From Pyrinomonadaceae bacterium (lineage in GTDB: Bacteria > Acidobacteriota > Blastocatellia > Pyrinomonadales > Pyrinomonadaceae), in contig JAVEEA010000035.1 of assembly GCA_030840675.1 (NCBI GenBank), positions 1-33,096 of the forward strand: a stretch of 33,096 nucleotides of DNA, given 5' to 3'. Shown here in pieces: positions 1 to 7,163 of this stretch; positions within the stretch are counted from its first letter, which is position 1, and the number at the start of each line of letters is the position of its first letter. Position numbers and translations under genes: made by a program. The notes below the pieces were generated by a model, which saw nothing but the letters and a program-made list of their open reading frames with translations, searched no databases and was not told the DNA's origin.

Positions 1-1169
1 TGGAAGTCTTGCTCAGTTTCCCAAACCTTCATGGCGTTGCGCTGTACCCACTCGTAAGCAGTTTCACGCGAGACACCTTTTTGCGTGAGTGCGAGCAACA
101 GTTGTCCACTGAAGATCAGTCCATGCGTGAGCTGCAGATTTTTTAGCATGCGCTCGGGATAGACGACCAGGCCGTCAATCAACGAAGTCGCCTTATGCAG
201 GATGTAGTCAAGCGCGATGCTTGAATCCGGCAACACCACGCGTTCGGCTGATGAATGAGAGATGTCGCGTTCATGCCAGAGCGCGACATTTTCGAGCCCG
301 ACCAGACTGTTGGCCCTGACTATGCGAGCGATGCCGCAGATACGTTCCGAGATAATCGGATTACGTTTGTGCGGCATGGCGCTCGAGCCTTTTTGCCCGG
401 CGGTAAAACGTTCCTGCGCCTCATGCACCTCGGTACGCTGCCAATGACGCACGTTAAGCGCAAACTTATCCAGCGAGGACGCGATGATTGCGAGGGTACA
501 CAAATACTCGGCGTAGCGATCGCGTTGGATAATTTGCGTCGAGACGGGCGCGGGCGCCAGGCCGAGACGCGCGCAGACCTTTTCTTCAACGGACGGATCG
601 AGCAGCGCAAACGTGCCTACCGCGCCGCTGATTTTTCCCACCGCCACGTTTGCGCGCGCGCGCATTAGTCGTTCCTGGTGGCGACGCATTTCCGCAAACC
701 AGAGCGCGAGCGTCAGTCCAAACGAAGTCGGTTCCGCGTGAATGCCGTGCGTGCGTCCGATCTGCGGCGTCTGCCTAAACTCAAACGCACGCCGCTTGAG
801 TACCTCCTGAAAGGCGGCAACTTTCCCGAGCAACAAGTCGCAGGCATCACGCAGCAGCAGGGCGTTGGCCGTGTCGACTACGTCGGACGAAGTCAGTCCG
901 TAGTGAACGAAGCGCGCGGCGTCGCCGATGTTCTCCGCGAGGTTGGTTGTGAAGGCGATGACATCGTGATTGGTGGTCTTTTCAATTTCGTTGATGCGTG
1001 CGACCGAAAATTTCGCGCGCGTTTTGATCTGTGCGAGTGCCTCACGCGGAATCGTGCCCATTTCCGCGTGCACTTCGCAGACGGCAATTTCCACGTCGAG
1101 CCACTTCTGGAACTTGCTCTGTTCGGTCCAAAGCGCGCCCATCTCAGGTAATGTGTAACGTTCGATCAT
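1..1169 (-). CDS. purB: adenylosuccinate lyase (3' end beyond window)
   Basis: Adenylosuccinate lyase of the fumarase/aspartase superfamily. It cleaves SAICAR to AICAR and adenylosuccinate to AMP, both with release of fumarate, in cytosolic purine synthesis. Translating the minus strand from the ATG at 1169 gives about 389 codons of a protein that is usually about 430, so only the C-terminal end is missing. Visible family marks are TTNHDVIAF (about residues 65-73), GLTSSDVVDT (91-100), GRTHG around residue 140 with the acid/base histidine, and the superfamily signature GSSAMPHKRNP (261-271) carrying the catalytic serine loop. No strong Shine-Dalgarno sequence precedes the ATG; only AAGAG lies immediately before it. 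The upstream spacer holds two short hairpin repeats. Identification is secure; the stop lies outside the window. Confidence 0.96.
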   Translation of the reverse strand, partial: MIERYTLPEMGALWTEQSKFQKWLDVEIAVCEVHAEMGTIPREALAQIKTRAKFSVARINEIEKTTNHDVIAFTTNLAENIGDAARFVHYGLTSSDVVDTANALLLRDACDLLLGKVAAFQEVLKRRAFEFRQTPQIGRTHGIHAEPTSFGLTLALWFAEMRRHQERLMRARANVAVGKISGAVGTFALLDPSVEEKVCARLGLAPAPVSTQIIQRDRYAEYLCTLAIIASSLDKFALNVRHWQRTEVHEAQERFTAGQKGSSAMPHKRNPIISERICGIARIVRANSLVGLENVALWHERDISHSSAERVVLPDSSIALDYILHKATSLIDGLVVYPERMLKNLQLTHGLIFSGQLLLALTQKGVSRETAYEWVQRNAMKVWETEQDF

Positions 1170-1178
1170 CTCTTAAGT

Positions 1179-1200
1179 AGGACAGGCGTTCCTGCCTGTT
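1179..1200. repeat. short hairpin repeat, TAGGACAG family, copy 1
   Basis: An imperfect inverted repeat just upstream of purB: GACAGGC and GCCTGTT arms around a six-base loop. It shares sequence with the copies at 1221-1245 and 15306-15331. No coding or promoter role is evident. Confidence 0.7.
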
Positions 1201-1220
1201 GTTCGTTTTCCAGATCTTAA

Positions 1221-1245
1221 AGGACAGACACGAATGTCTGTCCTA
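1221..1245 (-). repeat. short hairpin repeat, TAGGACAG family, copy 2, containing a stop codon
   Basis: A perfect 10-bp stem, AGGACAGACA and TGTCTGTCCT, around the loop CGAA. Read on the minus strand the element begins TAGGACAG, and this TAG is the stop codon of the DUF4019 gene. It could also act as a weak hairpin terminator, but no T-run follows directly. Confidence 0.75.
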
Positions 1246-1695
1246 GTTCAGTGCCGTGGAATTTACGAAGTAGCGCGCCAGCAGCCAGCGGCCTTCGCGT
1301 TCGACCAGCGTGAACGTTTCCATGCCCTCGGCGTTTTGAAACTTCGTCCGGTAGTTGACGATATAGGCGCGGCCCTTCAATGGACCACCGGAGTTCTGCT
1401 GTTCCGTGGCCGCTTGCAGCATACGACTTTCAACCGGACCCAGCCTGGCGCGCAACGTCTTGAAAGTCACAATTGACTGTTCGAGGGTGGCGTCCTGCCG
1501 CCACAATTCGGACGAGTCCTGGTAGACCTTTTCGTAACGCTCCGCCGCGATCTCCTCGCCCACGGTTGAAATAGCTGACTCAACTTCCGGCGGGACCGTT
1601 CTGCGTTCCTGACTCGCCGCACAGGCGAAGTTCATGACCGTGACCCACAGAATCAAGCAGGCCAAAATGCAACTCTGAGCGCGGTGGCCTGTCAC
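1243..1695 (-). CDS. secreted DUF4019-family protein
   Basis: A small exported protein resembling the DUF4019 family (function unknown). The GLGPV-like element RLGPVESR, then YIVNYRTKF and the C-terminal ETFTLVEREGRWLLARYF, match the usual pattern of that family. The longest open frame would start at 1764 and overlap the upstream hydrolase gene. I prefer the GTG at 1695: GGAG sits six bases before it, and the product begins with a short basic stretch, a hydrophobic core (about residues 9-22) and an ACA-type cleavage site, a good signal peptide. TTG at 1665 is an alternative. The chosen start and its ribosome-binding site both lie within a dual-hairpin repeat, and the TAG stop lies within another repeat. 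The family call is fairly sure; the start is less so. Confidence 0.75.
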   Translation of the reverse strand: MTGHRAQSCILACLILWVTVMNFACAASQERRTVPPEVESAISTVGEEIAAERYEKVYQDSSELWRQDATLEQSIVTFKTLRARLGPVESRMLQAATEQQNSGGPLKGRAYIVNYRTKFQNAEGMETFTLVEREGRWLLARYFVNSTALN

Positions 1696-1749
1696 CGCGT
1701 TCTCCGCCGGCGGGCTAAAGCGCCCCCGGGCCGGCGCACTCCCAAGCGC
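1671..1749. repeat. dual-hairpin REP-like element, copy 1
   Basis: Two hairpins: GCGGTG/CACCGC (1681-1698, six-base loop) and GCGCC/GGCGC (1720-1737), joined by a linker holding the palindrome CCGCCGGCGG and CTAAAG. The element begins AACTCT and ends CACTCCC. The copy at 28198-28292 has the same order of parts with compensating stem changes. It overlaps the 5' end of the DUF4019 gene and ends at the stop of the hydrolase gene. Confidence 0.8.
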
Positions 1750-2573
1750 TACACTTCGATCCACGGCGTTGGTTCCTTGGGAAACGACAGGCTGACCTGC
1801 GTGTCGCCGTGAAAGAGCGGGTAACGCTCCTGCAGCGCAACTTCCGCGGAAATCTTGGCGAGATAGGGATTGTTTGCGCGCTGCGAAAGGTGGGCCAGGA
1901 CGAGATAACGTGCCACGCCGTCAAAGCCTGCGCGAATCCAGTCAGCGACGTCTTCGTTGGAGAGATGGCCGAGCCGCGAAAGAATTCTTTGTTTTAGTTC
2001 CCAGGGATAAACGTCGCAGGCTTTCAACATGTCGCGGCTGTGGTTTGACTCCATCACCACCGCGGCGCAACCGCGCAAGCGCTCGCTGACCAGCGTCGTG
2101 ATGTGGCCAAAGTCCATGAGCGTGGCGATCTTCACGCCCTGATGCGTGGCCGTGAAGCCGAAATTGTCCGCCGCGTCATGAGGGATAGTAAACGGATGGA
2201 AGTCGATCTCGCCGATGCGAAAGTCGCGGCTGGACTCGATTTGCTCGACCCGATTCTCGAGTACGCGGGCGCGCCGGCGCGGCTCTTCATCATTCACGTT
2301 GGTGCGCTCGCTGATGTAGGCGTCGCGGGTCTTGGCGGAAATATAAACGGGGCAGTCGACCGTACGCAGCAGAACGCGCAGGCCGCCCGCGTGATCGCTG
2401 TGTTCGTGCGTGACCAGCACGGCGTCGAGTCGTTGTACATCTTCGCCGACCAGCGCCAGCCGGCGCGCAATCTCCTTGGCGCTGAGTCCGGCATCGACGA
2501 GCACGCGCGTTTCGCCGGCAACGATCAGCACCGCATTGCCCGTCGAGCCGCTGCCGAGAACGGTAAGTTTCAT
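1749..2573 (-). CDS. MBL-fold metal-dependent hydrolase, WalJ/YycJ-like
   Basis: A cytosolic metallo-beta-lactamase-fold hydrolase of 274 residues, the usual length for the YycJ/WalJ-PhnP group, whose members include 5'-to-3' exonucleases and phosphodiesterases. The N-terminus MKLTVLGSGSTGNAVLI is typical. The metal site VTHEHSDHAGG lies near residues 54-64. An IPHDAADNFGF segment and a later MESNHSRDML metal-ligand region follow, then a C-terminal LAHLSQRANNP. It runs toward the DUF4019 and purB genes on the same strand, but repeats fill the spacers, so a shared operon is uncertain. The ATG start at 2573 gives the natural N-terminus. The exact substrate cannot be read from sequence. Confidence 0.9.
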   Translation of the reverse strand: MKLTVLGSGSTGNAVLIVAGETRVLVDAGLSAKEIARRLALVGEDVQRLDAVLVTHEHSDHAGGLRVLLRTVDCPVYISAKTRDAYISERTNVNDEEPRRRARVLENRVEQIESSRDFRIGEIDFHPFTIPHDAADNFGFTATHQGVKIATLMDFGHITTLVSERLRGCAAVVMESNHSRDMLKACDVYPWELKQRILSRLGHLSNEDVADWIRAGFDGVARYLVLAHLSQRANNPYLAKISAEVALQERYPLFHGDTQVSLSFPKEPTPWIEV

Positions 2574-2657
2574 GTTAAGGAATTAAAAACTACGAATCGC
2601 TACTACTAAAAGGTGGAAGGAAACTTTAGCACTTAATAAAGGAAACAGCTACCGGAA

Positions 2658-2691
2658 GTCGCGGTAAAGCAAACTGTTAGTTTGCGGCGAC
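2658..2691. repeat. nested hairpin GTCGC / GCAAACT / AGTTTGC / GCGAC
   Basis: An inner perfect stem GCAAACT-gtt-AGTTTGC (2669-2685) is enclosed by an outer GTCGC/GCGAC pair. It lies downstream of the small membrane peptide gene (minus strand) and upstream of the hydrolase gene. There is no long T-run, so it looks more like a repeat than an intrinsic terminator. Confidence 0.6.
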
Positions 2692-2727
2692 GCCTGGTGA
2701 GGTTTTAGTTCCACTCAGACGCGAAAA

Positions 2728-2835
2728 TCAGCATCCCTTCAAGGCAAAGAACACGAGTGCGACAGTAAGCGCACCCGCCACGAAGCCGACAATGGCGAAC
2801 GAAGTCTTGTTGGTCTTGTTTGGGTTGTCATTCAT
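2728..2835 (-). CDS. 35-residue single-pass membrane peptide
   Basis: A short protein with a polar N-terminus (MNDNPNKTNK) and one hydrophobic segment (about residues 13-32, FAIVGFVAGALTVALVFFAL) ending KGC. The open frame extends upstream to 2973, but the ATG at 2835 has a strong GGAGGG eight bases before it, and the upstream residues look like shadow coding of intergenic DNA. Its function is unknown and I recognise no family. The good ribosome-binding site and clean topology make it likely real. It is transcribed away from the toxin-antitoxin pair. Confidence 0.6.
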   Translation of the reverse strand: MNDNPNKTNKTSFAIVGFVAGALTVALVFFALKGC

Positions 2836-2911
2836 AACATCGACCCTCCAAGGCGAAGTGACGGCATACTTTGCGCGGCGAAACCAAATTGCATCAGTAC
2901 CTGTTCGAACC

Positions 2912-2932
2912 CGACCTTGAAACCTAAGGTCG
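2912..2932. promoter_or_regulatory. inverted repeat in the divergent spacer, candidate operator
   Basis: Seven-base arms CGACCTT and AAGGTCG with a seven-base spacer, between the minus-strand membrane peptide gene and the plus-strand toxin-antitoxin pair. It overlaps a possible -35 TTGAAA (2917-2922), which would suit autoregulation of the pair. No experiment supports this. Confidence 0.35.
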
Positions 2933-2944
2933 CGTTTAGATAAC
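2917..2944 (+). promoter_or_regulatory. candidate promoter for the DUF433/DUF5615 pair
   Basis: TTGAAA (2917-2922), a 16-base spacer, then GATAAC (2939-2944). A transcript would start at about 2951-2954, almost on the ATG at 2954, which has no Shine-Dalgarno sequence. This suggests a leaderless mRNA. The -10 match is only four of six. Confidence 0.35.
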
Positions 2945-2953
2945 ATACCGCGC

Positions 2954-3166
2954 ATGAAAGAGCCAATCATCACCGCGGCGCCTGAGGTGATGGGCGGGAC
3001 ACCGGTCTTCGCGGGGACCAGGGTGCCAGTCCAAACACTGGTGGACTATCTCAAGGGTGGTGACTCGATCGGCGATTTCCTGCAAGGTTTCCCCACTGTC
3101 TCAAGAGAACAGGTTCTCGCTTTCCTACAGGAAGCCGAAGAGCAAATCATCAACCTGGTAGCTTAA
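2954..3166 (+). CDS. DUF433 family antitoxin
   Basis: A 70-residue protein of the DUF433 family, a small winged-helix-like antitoxin. The marks are the N-terminal IITAAPEVMGGTPVFAGTRV and then VQTLVDYLKGGDSIGDFLQG with a helical C-terminus. In the family it is paired with a DUF5615 PIN-like protein, as here, where the next gene starts one base after the stop. It is expected to bind its partner and repress its own promoter; an inverted repeat lies just upstream. There is no Shine-Dalgarno sequence before the ATG, which agrees with leaderless translation from the candidate promoter. Confidence 0.9.
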   Translation: MKEPIITAAPEVMGGTPVFAGTRVPVQTLVDYLKGGDSIGDFLQGFPTVSREQVLAFLQEAEEQIINLVA

Positions 3167-3167
3167 C

Positions 3168-3494
3168 GTGAAGCTCTTGTTGGATGAATGTGTGGATCGC
3201 CGCCTCGCCGGAGAACTAGCTCCCCATGAAGTCAAAACCGTTCCAGACATGGGTTGGTCCGGTATCAGGAATGGTGATCTATTAGTGCTCGCTGAGGCAG
3301 CCTTCGATGTTTTTATCACCGTCGATCGCAATCTTTCGTTCCAGCAAAACCTCCCTGGATTCAATATCGCGGTACTCGTTCTGCAGGCGCCTTCAAATAG
3401 ACTGGCCGACTTAAGACCATTGATTCCGGAAGTCCTTTCGACCCTGCCTACATTAGTGAAAGGTGTACTTGAGTTAATCGGCAGGACTACCTAG
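3168..3494 (+). CDS. DUF5615 PIN-like toxin
   Basis: A 108-residue protein of the DUF5615 (Mut7-C/PIN-like) family, thought to be the nuclease toxin of DUF433 pairs. The N-terminal LLLDECVDRRLAGEL carries the first acidic residues of the PIN-like active site, and FDVFITVDRNLSFQQN carries the later conserved D-R-N patch. Translation starts at a GTG one base past the DUF433 stop, so the two are translationally coupled. The length is complete and no disruption is visible. Its RNA target is unknown. It converges with the peptidase gene, with only 29 bases between them. Confidence 0.88.
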   Translation: MKLLLDECVDRRLAGELAPHEVKTVPDMGWSGIRNGDLLVLAEAAFDVFITVDRNLSFQQNLPGFNIAVLVLQAPSNRLADLRPLIPEVLSTLPTLVKGVLELIGRTT

Positions 3495-3523
3495 GGTTGG
3501 CCACAAATCCAGGTATTAACATT

Positions 3524-4801
3524 TCAGATCTTCAAGCGCGTGCGGTCGACGCGGAAGCCGTTGAGGTTTCCGAGGGCGCCGAGTGCCAGCGACTCGCTGC
3601 GGAAGAATTGACGCGCGACGCGTTGCAGGTCGTCCGCATTCGCGGCCTCGATCTTTTCGATTGTTTCTTTCGTCGAGATGTGGCGACCGTGAATGATCTC
3701 CTGGCGAGCCAGCGCACTCGCGCGCGCGCTCGACGACTCAAGGCTCAACAGTATCGACGAGAGCGCTTGATCCTTGGCGAGCTTCAACTCGTCCTCAGGA
3801 ACCGTTTCGTCGACTACGCGGCGCATCTCGGCAAGCGAAAGGTCGAGCACTTCGTCGAGGTGTTCCGGTGACGTACCGGCGTAGATCGTAAACACACCGA
3901 CGTCGGAAAAGGTACTGCCCCCCGCGCCGACTGAATAAGCAAGGCCGCGCTCCTCGCGCACCGTTTGCCAGAGCCGGCTGGAGGTTCCGCCGCCTACGAC
4001 TGACGCGAGCAGACTTGCGGCGTAACGATCTTCGCTCTTCGCATCAGGCCAGGGCGTCGCAATTACGAGGTGTGCCTGCTCGAGTTCCTGCTTTTGTTCA
4101 ATCAGGATTGGCGCGGCTGGAGTCGGCTGCTGCGCGAAACCATTCGCGCTTGCTCCCTTCCGGGCGGCGCTCCCGGAGAAGGCGCGCCCAACCAAGTCGA
4201 CCAGAGCGTCGTGCTCAACATTCCCCGCCGCCGCGACGACCAGGTTCGCCGGCGAAAACTCCAATGCATGAAAATCGGAAATCGTATGACGTTTGAAGGT
4301 GGAAACAGTCTCTTCAGTGCCTTCAATCGGACGCCCGAGCGGATGGCCGGGAAAGTAGGCGGCGTTAAAGAGTTCGCCCAACAGTTCGTCCGGCGTGTCT
4401 TCAACCATTTTCATCTCTTCGAGGATTACCTTCTGTTCTCGATCGAGGTCAATTTGATCGAAGCGCGGGTGGGCCAGCAGGTCGGCAATCAGATCAAACG
4501 CGGCGGGCAAACTACTGTCCGCAACCTTTACGGCGAATCCAGTCATCTCATGGGTCGTAAAAGCATCCAGGTTGCCCCCAAGCCGATCAGACTCGACGGC
4601 AATATCGCGCGCCGTGCGGCGCTCGGTGCCTTTGAACACGGCGTGTTCGATGAAATGGCAGATGCCGTTTAGTTCCGGCGCTTCGTGGCGAGAACCACGC
4701 CGCACCCAGATCCCCGCGGTTACTGAACGCAGCCCGGGCATGTGTTCCGTCAAAACTGTTATGCCGTTGGGAAGACGGGTCGAACGTACTTCGTCAATCA
4801 T
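3524..4801 (-). CDS. M16 family zinc metallopeptidase
   Basis: An insulinase/processing-peptidase type (M16) protein of about 425 residues, the size of the single-unit bacterial members. The inverted zinc motif HFIEH (about residues 49-53) is intact, followed by the typical GGNLDAFTTHEMTGFAVKV strand and the downstream ILEEMKMVED region that supplies the third zinc-ligand glutamate. The inactive C-terminal M16 half is also present, with ASLLASVVGGGTSSRL and the arginine/tyrosine-rich REERGLAYSVGAG. The frame could begin at GTG 4810; I chose ATG 4801. There is no signal peptide, so it probably acts in the cytosol on peptides or on secreted-protein remnants. It is monocistronic. Confidence 0.92.
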   Translation of the reverse strand: MIDEVRSTRLPNGITVLTEHMPGLRSVTAGIWVRRGSRHEAPELNGICHFIEHAVFKGTERRTARDIAVESDRLGGNLDAFTTHEMTGFAVKVADSSLPAAFDLIADLLAHPRFDQIDLDREQKVILEEMKMVEDTPDELLGELFNAAYFPGHPLGRPIEGTEETVSTFKRHTISDFHALEFSPANLVVAAAGNVEHDALVDLVGRAFSGSAARKGASANGFAQQPTPAAPILIEQKQELEQAHLVIATPWPDAKSEDRYAASLLASVVGGGTSSRLWQTVREERGLAYSVGAGGSTFSDVGVFTIYAGTSPEHLDEVLDLSLAEMRRVVDETVPEDELKLAKDQALSSILLSLESSSARASALARQEIIHGRHISTKETIEKIEAANADDLQRVARQFFRSESLALGALGNLNGFRVDRTRLKI

Positions 4802-4841
4802 GAATTGCACACTTCTCTAACCAGCAGATTGCTATCGCTCA

Positions 4842-4857
4842 GGCATGCTAGCATGCC
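4842..4857. repeat. perfect 16-nt palindrome GGCATGCTAGCATGCC
   Basis: A perfect self-complementary sequence in the divergent spacer upstream of the M16 peptidase gene. It may be an operator or the core of a repeat element. No second copy was noticed in this window. Confidence 0.6.
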
Positions 4858-5116
4858 GGAAAGCGGCGGCAAAACGGAGCTAAAATGGGCCTCTAAAGGC
4901 GCGATACAGCTTGACAGTCGCTTCATTTCTGGCGGAAAATGCGGGTTATCCAACGGTTCCGGTAAGTCTCCTGCCCTGAACCAGTTCACCTTCCGCGGGA
5001 TTATGGCAAGGCTGGTCTGGTATTCCTTTAGAAGGCTATGAAATTAGGACCACTTCCTATTTTGCGCACACCACAGTCACAGTCGACCGGCTTCAGGCGT
5101 TTCCACGGCGAGGCGT
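4858..5116. other. non-coding spacer between divergent genes
   Basis: The spacer between the M16 gene and the outer-membrane protein gene is about 325 bases. Apart from the 16-nt palindrome it shows no convincing gene. TTGACA at 4911-4916 followed about 18 bases later by GAAAAT is a weak candidate promoter for the plus-strand gene. The strong AAGGAGG at 5117-5123 is that gene's ribosome-binding site. Confidence 0.4.
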
Positions 5117-5127
5117 AAGGAGGTTTC

Positions 5128-6939
5128 GTGACCATGAGGAGCTTTAGAAAATTATCGGGAAAGACGGGTTCGGTAACCGCGACGATTGGCCTGGTGCTAA
5201 TCGTGGTTGCGGCCGGCCTGACGCTTCGGGTTCCCAGCGCCAGCGCCAGCAAAGGAAGTCTCGCGACAATAACCGGCGCAGTGCTCGATAACCAGGGACA
5301 TCCGGTTTCCGGCGCGCTCATTTCTTTGTTGCGCGACGGGGCGGGCCAAGTCATCAAGCAAACGCGCAGCGACGCCTTGGGACGCTTCACTACCCGCATC
5401 GCGCCTGGACGTTACGGTATCCGGGCATTCGCGACGGGCTTTAACGAAGTGGTGTTTTCCTCGGTTGAAGTGCGCGCCTCGCAGGAACTGATCTATCGTT
5501 TCAATCTGGAGCCGATCGGTTCGGGAAAAACTTTGCCGGAACGCCGCCGCGACCGCGATGACGTGAAGTGGGTTTTGCGCTCCGCACAAACTCGCCGCTC
5601 GATCTTCCAGGCGCAGGAAGGCGACGATGCGGACATCCAGGCTGTGCTGGGTCGCGAAACCGCGTCAGCCGTGGGCGCGGGCACTGAGAGCGCGGAAGCT
5701 GCCATTACTACCGCTAACGACAATCATCGCCGCATGCAGGGCGTCGTCGAAACCTACTTTGCGAGCAACTCCTTTGGTCCCAGTTATCCCGGCGTCAATT
5801 TCGCCGTGGCGACTTCTCCCAGCAACAGTATTGAGTTGATCTTTGCCGGCCAGGCTGCCGCTGGTCCCAACGCGGCCGAACGGTTCGAGGCGACTACGCA
5901 CGTGCGCGCCACCGAGAGACATCGTCTGGGAATGAGCGTTGGCGCGATCCGTTTTGGAAATTCGGCCTGGTCAACCGCTAAAGACCATCCCGCCGCACAG
6001 GCTCGGATGGGCCAGGTTTCGGTACGCGCCATCGATGAATGGATCGTCCGCGACGGCATCGTCGTCGTACTCGGTCTCGACTACGCTCGCTTCATTGGCG
6101 GCGGCGGCGGCGGCGCCCGCTCGTTCAATCCGCGTATCGGAATTCAGTATGACGTTAATGCGCGCACGCGTGTGAAAGCGGCGTACGCTCCGGGCGGCGA
6201 CGAAGGCAACGTTCAAAGCGTCCACGGCTTTGAAGGTACGCAGATCGCTTTCCGGGAAGTGGGCAAACGCCCGGTTGCCTTTGTTGATGGCCGTGCCGTA
6301 ATGGACCGCAGTCATCGGCTTGAGTTTGGCGTCGAGCGCGTGCTGGACAACAATTCCAACCTCGAAGGCGTCGCCTTCTTCGATACCACTTCCGGACGCG
6401 GGGTCGGTCTGCTCAGCACACCGATGAGCGCGTTTTCCGGCGCCACCGCCGATGCCTTCATCACGGTTGCCAATCAACAGGGAGCGTCGCAGGGAATGCG
6501 TCTGGTTTACACCCGGAGACTTAGCCGCATGTGGACAGCTTCAGCCGGTTACTCGTTCGGACGCGGACAGAGACTTGCCGCGGGCGCGGTTGCTCAACCA
6601 ACCGATATTTTCGAGAGTGGCTTTTTCCAAACGGCGGCGCTGCAACTCGGCGCTGGTTTCGATACCGGCACCAACATTCGTACCGTGTTGCGTTTCTCGC
6701 CCAACGCCACTGTGTTCGCAATCGATCCTTTCGCCGGACGCCTGGCTGTTTACGATCCCTCATTGAGCGTTCAGGTTACGCAGGACCTGCCCAGCTTTGG
6801 GTTGCCCGTGCGCGCCGAGGCTGTGCTCGATGCGCGCAACCTGCTTGATGTACAACCCAGCACTGAGAACGGAGAAATACTTACCCAACTCGGCACTGGT
6901 CGGCGTTCAGTACGCGGTGGGATTTCCCTCCGGTTCTAG
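5128..6939 (+). CDS. outer-membrane protein: carboxypeptidase-regulatory-like domain plus beta-barrel
   Basis: A 603-residue exported protein. It has a signal peptide (hydrophobic about residues 18-34, then SASASKG), a CarboxypepD_reg-like beta-sandwich (about 46-125: ITGAVLDNQGHPVSGALI, then DALGRFTTRIAPGRYGIRA), a linker and a long beta-strand-rich region ending in GGISLRF, the terminal phenylalanine typical of outer-membrane barrels. This resembles the TonB-receptor-like proteins abundant in Acidobacteriota, but it is shorter than a full receptor and I see no clear plug domain. A role in outer-membrane binding or transport is inferred. AAGGAGG (5117-5123) precedes both GTG 5128 (spacing 4) and ATG 5134 (spacing 10), so either may be the start. 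A glycine run encoded by GGC repeats lies near residues 325-330. Confidence 0.8.
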   Translation: MTMRSFRKLSGKTGSVTATIGLVLIVVAAGLTLRVPSASASKGSLATITGAVLDNQGHPVSGALISLLRDGAGQVIKQTRSDALGRFTTRIAPGRYGIRAFATGFNEVVFSSVEVRASQELIYRFNLEPIGSGKTLPERRRDRDDVKWVLRSAQTRRSIFQAQEGDDADIQAVLGRETASAVGAGTESAEAAITTANDNHRRMQGVVETYFASNSFGPSYPGVNFAVATSPSNSIELIFAGQAAAGPNAAERFEATTHVRATERHRLGMSVGAIRFGNSAWSTAKDHPAAQARMGQVSVRAIDEWIVRDGIVVVLGLDYARFIGGGGGGARSFNPRIGIQYDVNARTRVKAAYAPGGDEGNVQSVHGFEGTQIAFREVGKRPVAFVDGRAVMDRSHRLEFGVERVLDNNSNLEGVAFFDTTSGRGVGLLSTPMSAFSGATADAFITVANQQGASQGMRLVYTRRLSRMWTASAGYSFGRGQRLAAGAVAQPTDIFESGFFQTAALQLGAGFDTGTNIRTVLRFSPNATVFAIDPFAGRLAVYDPSLSVQVTQDLPSFGLPVRAEAVLDARNLLDVQPSTENGEILTQLGTGRRSVRGGISLRF

Positions 6940-7130
6940 GAAGGTGCAAGCGGATCAAGACCGGATGGCTCGACCGGCCAGGTTTCGCGCGCTTAGCATT
7001 TGCGACGATACATCTACCTGTTCTCCAAATTCTCGGGAAAAGTCCAAAAAGTTGGACAGGTTCCTTAGTCACAGACTTCGAGGAGACCCCAGCACGCGGC
7101 GGCGGCAGCCGGTAACACAGTTGCCGACTT

Positions 7131-7146
7131 GGGAACATACCTTGCG
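7131..7146 (+). promoter_or_regulatory. weak candidate sigma-54 promoter
   Basis: GGGAAC, five bases, then TTGCG has the GG-to-GC spacing required of a -24/-12 element and matches four of six positions in the -24 box. Transcription would begin near 7157, very close to the annotated GTG at 7164, which weakens the case unless translation starts further in. Confidence 0.2.
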
Positions 7147-7163
7147 TTTTCCGTCCGGTTCGC

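Noticed and set aside
2658..2691. Intrinsic terminator for the small membrane peptide gene
   Set aside because: The hairpin is good but no T-run follows on either strand, so it is listed as a repeat.
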